Shown: in pieces, positions 16,716 to 23,278 of the stretch
How positions within the stretch are numbered: the stretch's first letter is position 1
Layout of the letters: the number at the start of each line of letters is the position of its first letter
Assembly (NCBI GenBank): GCA_023701245.1
Contig: JAMPXK010000004.1
Location: forward strand, 1 to 64,000
Length of the DNA: 64,000 nt
DNA from: Elusimicrobiales bacterium
GTDB lineage: Bacteria > Elusimicrobiota > Elusimicrobia > Elusimicrobiales > UBA9959
Direction of reading: 5' to 3'
Made by a program: the position numbers and the translations under genes
The notes under the pieces: model-generated
What the model saw: the letters and a program-made list of their open reading frames with translations, nothing else
The model's database searches: none
What the model was told of the DNA's origin: nothing

Positions 16716-18971
16716 TTACTTCTTGCCTTTAAGAGCCCACTTTATCCTGTCGCCGAGGGAATTTTCCAGTTCTTTGTACTTCGCCAGTTCCGCGTTGGCG
16801 GCCGCCAGCTGGGCCGCGTCGGCCTCGCGCTGCGCGTCGGCCGCGGCCTGCGTGCTGACCATGAGGGAGTGCTCGGCCTCGAAAGCCGCCGCGGTCTCCT
16901 GGGCCTGCATTTCCAGCTGCTGGATCTTCTGCTTGAGGAAGAGGAGTTCGGACTCGAAGCGGGCGCGGTTCTCGCTCTCGGTCCTGAAAGCGGCTTCGCG
17001 GGCCAGGAGGTTCTCGGCGCTGCGGGCGGCCTGCGCGTCGGAGGCGTTCTTCTGGGCGGCCAGCACGGAGTACTGTTCGCGCAGGGCGGCCACTTCCTCC
17101 ACCATGCGCTGGCGCTCGGCTTCCATGGCGCGGACGTACTTGTCGGTCTCGGCCTTCTGGGCCGAAGCCGCGGACACGGAGTTGGCCAGGAGGCTGGCTT
17201 CCGCCTCGGCCCTCTGCAGGCGGGCCTGGAATTCTTTCTCTTTTTCGGCCACCGCGTTCTCGAAATCGGTGGAGATGGTGGAGAGGCGGCGGTTCTCGAG
17301 GGCGTGCTTGAGGCCGGCGGCCTGCGCGGCGGCCAGGGCTTCGCGGGTCTCCTTGAGCTGGCCGGCGTATTCGGCCTCCAGCTGGCGCCGCAGGGCGGCT
17401 TTTTCCTCTTCGGCGGCGTTCTCGTACTTGCTGCGCAGCTGGGAAAGTTTGGTATCGAATTCCGCCTGGCGCTCGGCCACGGCCCTGTCGGCCTCTTCGC
17501 GGGCGGCGCTCTTGACCGCGGCGATCTCGTTCTGGCGGGCGGCGTTTATCCTGGAAATTTCTTCCTGGTGGACGCGCACTATGTCGGCGGTCTCTTCCGC
17601 GTGCTTGCGGGCCATTTCCGCCGCGTAGCCGTTCTTGACGCGGTCTATCTCGGCGCGCAGGCGCTTGGCCTGCTCTTCCAGCTCGCCCTGGTGGGAGGCC
17701 TTTATGGCGTCGTTCTCGCTCTTGAGGCGCTTGATCTCCTCCATCTGGGCGGCCATGTTCTGGGCCAGCTGCATCTTCTCCAGGCGCAGCTGCCCGCGCT
17801 CCTTGTCGAGCACGGCGTTGATGGCCTGCACCCGGGAGATAAAGCCTTTCATCTTCATCAGTTCGGAAAGGGCGCGCACCTTCTCGCCCGACACGTCGGC
17901 CAGGACCTTGTCCTTCTCCTGCAGCTGGACCTCGAAGCGGTTCTGGAGCTGGCGCAGCTCCTCGTTCTTCTCGGCGTTCTTGCGGTCGGAGAGGGAACCG
18001 ATCTCCGCCTGGAGCCGGCCCATCTCCTTCTGGAGCTTCTCTATCTCGAAATTGTTCTTTTCCTCGCGCAGCTTGGCCTCGCCTATGACGGCGGCCTCGC
18101 GGGCGCGCAGCTGGATATTGTCGGCCTTCAGTTCGGCCAGCTCGCGTTCCTTCTCGGGAATGACCTTTATATAGGACTCTATGGAGGCCTTCTCGCGCTC
18201 GGCGCGGGCCACTTCGTCGCGCATCTTGGAGACGTCGCGCTCCAGCATGGATTTCTCCATGGACACCTTGCGGAATTCGTCTTCGGTCTCGCGCAGCTTG
18301 GTATCGGCGTACTTGAGCTGGCCGATTACCGCCTCGCGCGAGGCGATCTCTTTCTGCCACTGGGCCTTCTCGTCCAGCCAGCGGCGCTCCATCTCCTGGA
18401 GGCGGTAGATAAAATGGCCTTCCACGTCCTTGCCCTGGGTCTCGCGCTCGGCCATCTGGTTCTTGAGCGTCTGCATCCAGGTCTCGCGCTCCTGCGCCAG
18501 ACGGGTTTCCAGTTCCTTGATCTTGCTCTTGAGGCCCAGCCGCTCCTCTTCCACTTCGTGGTCGCGGCGGTCGCGGCGCATCTTCTCCTGGATGTCCTTG
18601 AGGGAGGACTCCACGCGCGAGGACAGGGCTTCGTCCTGCTGGTTCTTCAGGGTGGCCAGCAGGGCCTTTTCCTTCTCCTGCGAAAGCGTCTTCTCCATTT
18701 CGGAGATCTTCTTCTCCAGTTTGTCCTTCTCTTCCTGCATGCGCTTGGCCTCTTCGGCCGCGGCGTCGCGCGCGGGGGCCGCGGGCGCCTGGGGCTGGGC
18801 GAACTGGGGGGCAAAGGGGGCCTGGGGCATCCCGGGCGAGGGCATGGCGCCGAAGGAGGGCGCGGCGGGCGGCAAAGAAGGTTTCCCCCCCATCGGCGGG
18901 AGGTTGGGCTTGAACATGCCGGGAGGAAGCGGGGGCATGCCGGGTTTGTTTATCTTCTTTTCGTCTGCCAT
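16716..18971 (-). CDS. Long coiled-coil protein with a proline-rich N-terminus
   Basis: A 751-residue protein with no signal peptide and no transmembrane helix, so presumably cytoplasmic. Residues 1-65 are Pro/Gly/Met-rich (PPLPPGMFKPNLPPMGGKP, GMPQAPFAPQFAQPQ). From about 70 to 735 it is almost unbroken heptad-type helix rich in Glu, Lys, Ala and Gln, with few prolines. It ends RIKWALKGKK. I do not recognise a named family; it resembles filament-forming or scaffold proteins in general. It lies between flbD-motAB and the FliF-FliG fusion gene on the same strand, so a structural or positioning role for that machinery is a reasonable guess. No Shine-Dalgarno is obvious. Confidence 0.75.
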   Translation of the reverse strand: MADEKKINKPGMPPLPPGMFKPNLPPMGGKPSLPPAAPSFGAMPSPGMPQAPFAPQFAQPQAPAAPARDAAAEEAKRMQEEKDKLEKKISEMEKTLSQEKEKALLATLKNQQDEALSSRVESSLKDIQEKMRRDRRDHEVEEERLGLKSKIKELETRLAQERETWMQTLKNQMAERETQGKDVEGHFIYRLQEMERRWLDEKAQWQKEIASREAVIGQLKYADTKLRETEDEFRKVSMEKSMLERDVSKMRDEVARAEREKASIESYIKVIPEKERELAELKADNIQLRAREAAVIGEAKLREEKNNFEIEKLQKEMGRLQAEIGSLSDRKNAEKNEELRQLQNRFEVQLQEKDKVLADVSGEKVRALSELMKMKGFISRVQAINAVLDKERGQLRLEKMQLAQNMAAQMEEIKRLKSENDAIKASHQGELEEQAKRLRAEIDRVKNGYAAEMARKHAEETADIVRVHQEEISRINAARQNEIAAVKSAAREEADRAVAERQAEFDTKLSQLRSKYENAAEEEKAALRRQLEAEYAGQLKETREALAAAQAAGLKHALENRRLSTISTDFENAVAEKEKEFQARLQRAEAEASLLANSVSAASAQKAETDKYVRAMEAERQRMVEEVAALREQYSVLAAQKNASDAQAARSAENLLAREAAFRTESENRARFESELLFLKQKIQQLEMQAQETAAAFEAEHSLMVSTQAAADAQREADAAQLAAANAELAKYKELENSLGDRIKWALKGKK

Positions 18972-19053
18972 ATGATCAAAAGTTAAGCTCTGGTTTCCTA
19001 CCCATATTCTAAAAAAACGCGGTTTCCATTTAGTTACAAGATTGTTAACAATT

Positions 19054-19145
19054 AGGGACGTTGTTGACTATTTGACTTCTTTACAGAATAGGTCGCTTCA
19101 TCCCAGCTTTGCCGCAAAAGAAGTCAAATAGTCAACAACGTCCCT
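19054..19145. repeat. 92-bp element with 29-bp perfect inverted repeats
   Basis: The left arm 19054-19082 begins AGGGACGTTGTTGACTATTT. The right arm 19117-19145 is its exact complement. A 34-bp core lies between. The right arm ends 2 bp from the stop codon of the FliF-FliG gene. This could be a miniature transposon or REP-type sequence, or simply a very strong terminator. It is AT-richer than its surroundings. Confidence 0.8.
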
Positions 19146-19146
19146 C

Positions 19147-21093
19147 CTACCGGCCCACCTGCTGCTTGAAGCCGGCCAGCCATTCGGAGGCGGCGGGGTC
19201 GCCGGACAGGGCGGCGTACTTTTCATAGGCCGCCAGGGCTTCGTCCACGCGCTGCAGGGAATAGTAGACCGTGCCCAGGTACTGCCAGGCGGACGCGTCC
19301 CCGGGGTTCTGCGACGAGGCGTATTCCAGGTACTGCAGCGCCTCCGGCAGCTTGCCCTGGTTGTAAAGGTCCACGCCGGCGGCCAGGTATTGCGCGGCCT
19401 GGGCGGCGGCTTCGGCGGAAGGCCCCGCGGGAACCTCCTCTTTGGGAGCCGACATGCTCTCGAACTTTCTGCGGCGCTCGTCTCCGGAGGACATCTCCGC
19501 GCCGTCTATGATATAGACTTCCTGCGTATTGCCCTGGCGCACGTTGATCTTGCCCTCCGACTCCAGGGTCTTCACGGCGTCCAGGATCTTGGTCTGCGCC
19601 TCGTCCTGCAGGGCGGGCGTGATGTCGCCGGAGTACTCCATGATCTCCTTGATGGCGTTGACGGCGCCCTGCGACATGTTGGCGAAGAACTTGTTGACGA
19701 TGGCCGGGTCCGCCTTGGACACGGCGCGGGCGATGTCCTCGTTGGAAAGAGCGCGGATGATGGTCTGCATGTCGCGGTCCGGGAAATTCACGATATCCTC
19801 GAACATCAGCACGATGCGCTTGACCTTCTCGTAGATGTCGGGCTTCTGGGTCTTGAGGTACTCTATGATGTTCTTGCGGGTGGCCGGGTCCGAATCGTCC
19901 AGCATCTTTACCAGGCGCTCTATGCCGCCCATCACGAAGTCCACGTTCTCCTTTATATCCTTATCTATGGCGTCTATCTGCTCGCGCGTAGCCTGCCGCA
20001 CGGTCAGCGCCTCCAGCGCCACGCGGCTCTGCATCTCCACCGGCAGCATGGAAAGGGCCTGGCGGGACAGGTCAGGCTTAAGGTAGCTCAGCACCACGGC
20101 TATCACCCACGGGTCCTCTTTGCGCAGCAGGAACAGGTAGATGAGCCGCTTGAGGTTTTCCTCGTTCAGGTACGTAAAAGGCTCGAATTTCTTCATACTC
20201 TCGTCCTCGTCTTCCTTCGCCTCCGCTTCCTTCTGCAGGAAATTCATGTCTATGCTCTGGTGGCCTTCGGTCTCTTCCTTCCCCTCATCCTCGCCGCCGC
20301 CACCGCCCCCTTCCTCCCGCTTGTCCTCTATATTGACCTCGGCCCCCGGCTTGGCCAGCAGCGCCTTGATGTATTTGCGGAAAAAGCCCCAGAGCGGCCC
20401 GAAAAGGAACAATAGCAGTATAAGGAAAAGCAGCGCGTAAAGCAACGGCAGGTACACCCCGGGGCGCTTCAGGTCGTCGAGCCAGTTGTGCGCCTTGAAC
20501 TTGGTGGGCTTGAACAGCACCGTGGGCGCGTCCTTCTTGCGGATCTTGTAGGGCAGCAGGAAGTCGTCCACGCGTTCCCGGGCCAGCTTCAGGGTGGCCG
20601 GGGGCACCAGGTCGTCATGAATGACCGTGATCTGGAAGCGGGTGATCTCGGTCTCCAGCCCGTAGCGGATCTCCTGCACGCCCTTGGCCTGCTGCGCCTG
20701 CTGACCCTGGGCGGCCTCGGGACGCTTATTGTCGTCGCCCAGCACGCTCTTGGGCTTGGGAATGCCGGGCAGGATGAAATCGGTATCGGCGCCGGACCCC
20801 GCGCCGGTGCCTTTCTCCTTGTACTTCTGGATTACGCCCACGCCCTCCTTGGTCTGTTCGGCCTTCTTGGAGATGACCTCCAGTTCCACGTCCGCGAAAA
20901 CGAAGGACTTGTCCGCCCCCAGGATAGGGTCCAGGATCTCTTTCTTTATCTTGGTCTCGGTCTCCCGGCGCAGGGAATCCTGCCTTTCCATGAGGGAAGA
21001 CTCCATCAAAGGACTTACCGGAGCGTCCGCGGCGTATATCCGCGGCGCCCCGAAGCTCCCCAGGAGCAGCAGGCCGGCCAGTACTTTACTCAT
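19147..21093 (-). CDS. FliF-like / transmembrane / FliG / TPR fusion protein
   Basis: A 648-residue protein. It starts with a cleavable signal peptide (VLAGLLLLGSFGAPRIYA). Residues about 30-205 look like the C-terminal periplasmic part of FliF: KIKKEILDPILGADKSFVFADVELEV, an I-P-K linker and a second beta-alpha unit. One transmembrane helix lies near 213-237. An acidic Gly-rich linker follows. Residues about 290-525 are FliG middle and C-terminal domains: KEDPWVIAVVLSYL stands at the EHPQ motif, a GG hinge (FVMGGIERLVKML) follows, then MFEDIVNFPDRDMQTIIRALSNEDIARAV, the torque helix that meets MotA, and FFANMSQGAVNAIKEIMEY. A TPR segment covers about 575-648. The order puts the FliF part in the periplasm and FliG and TPR in the cytoplasm. 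It could act as a one-piece rotor or anchor for the MotAB stator. No FliM/FliN-binding partner is in view. Confidence 0.78.
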   Translation of the reverse strand: MSKVLAGLLLLGSFGAPRIYAADAPVSPLMESSLMERQDSLRRETETKIKKEILDPILGADKSFVFADVELEVISKKAEQTKEGVGVIQKYKEKGTGAGSGADTDFILPGIPKPKSVLGDDNKRPEAAQGQQAQQAKGVQEIRYGLETEITRFQITVIHDDLVPPATLKLARERVDDFLLPYKIRKKDAPTVLFKPTKFKAHNWLDDLKRPGVYLPLLYALLFLILLLFLFGPLWGFFRKYIKALLAKPGAEVNIEDKREEGGGGGGEDEGKEETEGHQSIDMNFLQKEAEAKEDEDESMKKFEPFTYLNEENLKRLIYLFLLRKEDPWVIAVVLSYLKPDLSRQALSMLPVEMQSRVALEALTVRQATREQIDAIDKDIKENVDFVMGGIERLVKMLDDSDPATRKNIIEYLKTQKPDIYEKVKRIVLMFEDIVNFPDRDMQTIIRALSNEDIARAVSKADPAIVNKFFANMSQGAVNAIKEIMEYSGDITPALQDEAQTKILDAVKTLESEGKINVRQGNTQEVYIIDGAEMSSGDERRRKFESMSAPKEEVPAGPSAEAAAQAAQYLAAGVDLYNQGKLPEALQYLEYASSQNPGDASAWQYLGTVYYSLQRVDEALAAYEKYAALSGDPAASEWLAGFKQQVGR

Positions 21094-21186
21094 ATATCTG
21101 TAACTATTCTATCTTTACCTTATTACAAAAACGTTTCAAAAAGGTTCATTAAATAAAACTCCAGCGTATAACACGAGCGGGACAAC

Positions 21187-21303
21187 GGGTGGGCCGGGTT
21201 AGCAAAACCGTCTCGGAGGCCGAGGCTTGCGTAAGCGACGAGGCCGAGTGACGAGCGGCGGCCACGGTGTGGCCGACCGCGTGTTTTGCGTTCCGGCTCA
21301 CCC
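21187..21303 (+). repeat. 117-bp structured palindromic element, copy 1
   Basis: Outer arms 21187-21208 and 21283-21303 are nearly complementary (GCAAAAC with GTTTTGC at their inner ends). Inside are a GCTT-GCGT-AAGC hairpin, GAGTGACGAG, and a hairpin CGGCCAC-GGT-GTGGCCG. It lies between the PorV-like gene's stop and the FliF-FliG gene's start. Copy 2 (23141-23264) shares the inner loops but not the stem sequences. It fills most of this 231-bp spacer. Confidence 0.65.
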
Positions 21304-21324
21304 GGGGTCCCGGGTGCCGGAGCA

Positions 21325-22890
21325 TCAGCGGACCTGCCGCAGGAAGTTCTTGACTATGGAGTTGTTGGGATTGATCTCCACGACCTTCTCCCAGATGACC
21401 TTGGCCTTCTCCTTCTGGTCCATCAGGTAGAAGGCGCTGCCCATGATCTCCAGCGCGGTCTCGTTGTTGGGCTCCAGGTCCAGGATGTCCTGCGCGCGGC
21501 GCATGGCCAGGTCGTACTTGCCGTCATAGATGGCCTGGCGGGCGTCGTAGGTGCGCTGGTCGATGTAGGTGAAGATCTCGGGACCCTCGGGCTTGCGGGT
21601 CAGCTCGCTCACGCCGGCCTCTTTCTCCACCATGTTCAGGAGGCTGAGCAGGCGGTCGTTCTTCGGGTCCTTGTTGAAGGCGTGGCGCAGCACGTTGACC
21701 GAGGCGCGCATGTCCTTGCCGTCCACGTAGGCGATGATGCCGCGGCGGGTCAGGGTAGGCACTTCCTCGCCGCCGGTGGCGTCCGGCACGTAGTCCACGG
21801 CGCCCTGCAGGCGGGTCACCATGCGGCGGATCTCGGCGTTGCCGGGGTCCGCGTCCTGGGCGGCGCGCAGCTTCTCCATGGCGCGGGTGAAGTAGCCGGA
21901 CTTGAAGTACTGCAGGGCCTGGCGGATGATCTCGCGGACCTCGCGGTCATGCTTGCTCTTGTTGGAGTTGCCCATGCGCATGGTCACGGAAAAGCGGGTG
22001 GTGGTACCCAGCGCGTGCACGCCCTGGGCTATGTCGAAGCCGAAGTTCTTGTACTTGATGCCCAGGCCGAAGTCGGCCTCCTGGATGCCGGGGGTCCCCA
22101 TCACGCCGAAGCGCAGGGCGCTCCAGTACATCAGCCAGTACTCGCCGCCGAAGCGCCAGTTGGTGGCGGAATTCTGGGGCTTGGCGATGTCGAAACCGAA
22201 CACCAGGCTGCCCTTGAACAGGGAGAGGGCCTGGCCGAACTTCAGGGTCAGGGGCAGCTTGTCGTCCGTGTCCCCGGAAGCCATCGAGAAGACGTTCTGG
22301 ATGCCTATGGCGGCGCGGTAGGTCTTGGAGAACTTCTGCAGCATCGCTATGTCGATGGCGTTGAAAGAGTCGGCGGAAGTGTCCAGGGTGCGGGAGATGT
22401 TCTTGGCCATCACGCCGAAAGCCAGCTTGTCGGACACGTCGCGGCCCCAGGAGAAGGCCAGGGCGCGCTCGGTGCTGTCGAAGGTGCCCAGGGTCTTGAT
22501 GTCTATGATCTCGTCCCCGGCCGGGTTGGCGGTGATCTCGATCTTCTCGAAACCGGTGGACTGCAGCTGGGTCATGCTGATGGCCCAGGTGCCCTTGGTG
22601 GTGGTGGGGTGCGCGTAGGTGAAGAAATTGAGGGTGGTCTGCTCGAACAGGGTCGCCTGCATGGCGGTGAACTCTTTGCGCTCCAGCAGGGTCAGGGCGG
22701 CGGGGTTCCAGTAGGAGGCGGAAGCGTCATCGGCCACCGCAAAGAAGGCGCCGCCCATGCCCAGGCCGCGGGCGCCGGCGCCGTAGCCCATGAAGGCCCC
22801 GGGCTGGCCGCCGCTCTGGGCCAGGGCGGAAACGGCCGAAAACGCAATAAAAAACCCCACGGCGGGGCTGAAGCGTATAACACGCTTCAC
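21325..22890 (-). CDS. PorV/PorQ-like outer-membrane barrel fused to C-terminal TPRs
   Basis: A 521-residue exported protein. The signal peptide (KRVIRFSPAVGFFIAFSAVSALAQ) is followed by GAFMGYGAGARGLGMGGAFFAVADDASASYWNPAAL, the hallmark of the PorV/PorQ (UPF0164, FadL-like) barrels. About 300 residues of alternating strands follow. The last 200 residues are TPR-like helices (YFKSGYFTRAMEKLRAAQDADPGNAE; DLEPNNETALEIMGSAFYLMDQKEKAKVIWEKVVEINPNN). PorV shuttles T9SS cargo in Bacteroidota. I chose GTG 22890, which has AGGG upstream and gives a proper signal peptide. An ATG at 22941 adds 17 residues, but it lies in the P1 stem of a riboswitch and its codons span a terminator-like hairpin. The barrel part is well supported; partnership with the giant protein is inferred. 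Confidence 0.75.
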   Translation of the reverse strand: MKRVIRFSPAVGFFIAFSAVSALAQSGGQPGAFMGYGAGARGLGMGGAFFAVADDASASYWNPAALTLLERKEFTAMQATLFEQTTLNFFTYAHPTTTKGTWAISMTQLQSTGFEKIEITANPAGDEIIDIKTLGTFDSTERALAFSWGRDVSDKLAFGVMAKNISRTLDTSADSFNAIDIAMLQKFSKTYRAAIGIQNVFSMASGDTDDKLPLTLKFGQALSLFKGSLVFGFDIAKPQNSATNWRFGGEYWLMYWSALRFGVMGTPGIQEADFGLGIKYKNFGFDIAQGVHALGTTTRFSVTMRMGNSNKSKHDREVREIIRQALQYFKSGYFTRAMEKLRAAQDADPGNAEIRRMVTRLQGAVDYVPDATGGEEVPTLTRRGIIAYVDGKDMRASVNVLRHAFNKDPKNDRLLSLLNMVEKEAGVSELTRKPEGPEIFTYIDQRTYDARQAIYDGKYDLAMRRAQDILDLEPNNETALEIMGSAFYLMDQKEKAKVIWEKVVEINPNNSIVKNFLRQVR

Positions 22891-22914
22891 TATAGCCCTA
22901 ATAGCCAAGGGGGC

Positions 22915-22934
22915 AAAAGCATTAACAATAATGC
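22915..22934 (-). terminator. Terminator-like hairpin after the riboswitch
   Basis: GCATTA-TTGT-TAATGC followed by TTTT on the minus strand, 7 bases downstream of the GEMM aptamer. The stem is short and AT-rich. It is a candidate expression platform that would stop or pass transcription into the PorV-like gene. Confidence 0.45.
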
Positions 22935-22940
22935 GTTTCA

Positions 22941-23027
22941 TCGTTTTCGGCAGCCTGACCCCCGCTCACTTAGCGGGTCTTAGCTTTGCGCCGCCGGCTT
23001 TCGCCGGCTTTGCTATTATCGTAACAA
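22941..23027 (-). promoter_or_regulatory. GEMM-I cyclic-dinucleotide riboswitch (copy 1)
   Basis: The minus strand reads AUAGCAAAGCC, then a GCCGGC-GAAA-GCCGGC hairpin with a GNRA loop, then GGCGCAAAGCU, a GACCC...GGGUC hairpin, and AGGCUGCCGA. This is the GEMM-I core in the right order. A P1 stem can form between UUGUU-A-CG and CG-AA-AACGA, with the same internal loop as copy 2. By alignment to the Vibrio Vc2 aptamer, the base equivalent to G20 is A, as in the GEMM-Ib group that includes 3',3'-cGAMP sensors. It sits in the leader of the PorV-like gene. The structure is seen; the ligand is inferred. Confidence 0.85.
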
Positions 23028-23066
23028 GACTGCGTTACAGAACCGTTACAGATTTACGGCATTAAT

Positions 23067-23094
23067 ATTATAGCAGATTAAAACGGTTTGTCAA
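23067..23094 (-). promoter_or_regulatory. Sigma-70-type promoter of the PorV-like gene
   Basis: TTGACA (23089-23094) and TATAAT (23067-23072) with a 16-bp spacer on the minus strand. Transcription would start near 23060, giving a leader that begins shortly before the riboswitch. A nearly identical promoter stands before the giant gene. Confidence 0.8.
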
Positions 23095-23104
23095 GCCCTA
23101 TCTC

Positions 23105-23116
23105 TTGACATGTCAA
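23105..23116. promoter_or_regulatory. Palindromic operator candidate
   Basis: TTGACATGTCAA is a perfect 12-bp palindrome, 10 bp upstream of the -35 box. A TTGACAGGTCAA counterpart lies at the same place before the giant gene's promoter. It is a likely binding site for a dimeric regulator. Confidence 0.5.
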
Positions 23117-23140
23117 CCCCCCTCCAAATCGCTTGGTCGA

Positions 23141-23264
23141 CCGGAGGGACATGGGCCCCTCAGGCACGGCGTCGCGAACACCGTTCGCGCGCCTCGTCAC
23201 TCCCTCGCCGCGCTACGCAAGCGGCTTCGGTCCGAGACGGCCTTCGGAACCCATGTTCCTCCGG
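23141..23264 (-). repeat. 124-bp structured palindromic element, copy 2
   Basis: Outer arms 23141-23155 (CCGGAGGGACATGGG) and 23250-23264 pair with one mismatch. On the minus strand the inside carries CCGTCTCGGA, GCTTGCGTAGC, GAGTGACGAG and a hairpin CGCGAAC-GGT-GTTCGCG. It lies between the stop of the giant gene and the PorV-like gene's promoter. With the promoter and riboswitch it accounts for most of the 388-bp spacer. Confidence 0.65.
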
Positions 23265-23278
23265 CCTCCCCAGCCTGC

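Noticed and set aside
16659-18986. A 775-codon plus-strand frame opposite the coiled-coil gene
   Set aside because: It is Leu/Gly/His-rich shadow sequence; the minus-strand product has regular heptads and good codon pattern.
19054-19145. The inverted repeat read as an ordinary terminator only
   Set aside because: A 29-bp perfect stem with a 34-base core and no T-tract right after the arm is not typical, so it is listed as a repeat. Termination remains possible.
21187-21303. The structured element as an integron attC site
   Set aside because: The outer arms do not end in recognisable RYYYAAC/GTTRRRY core sites, and no integrase gene is in view.
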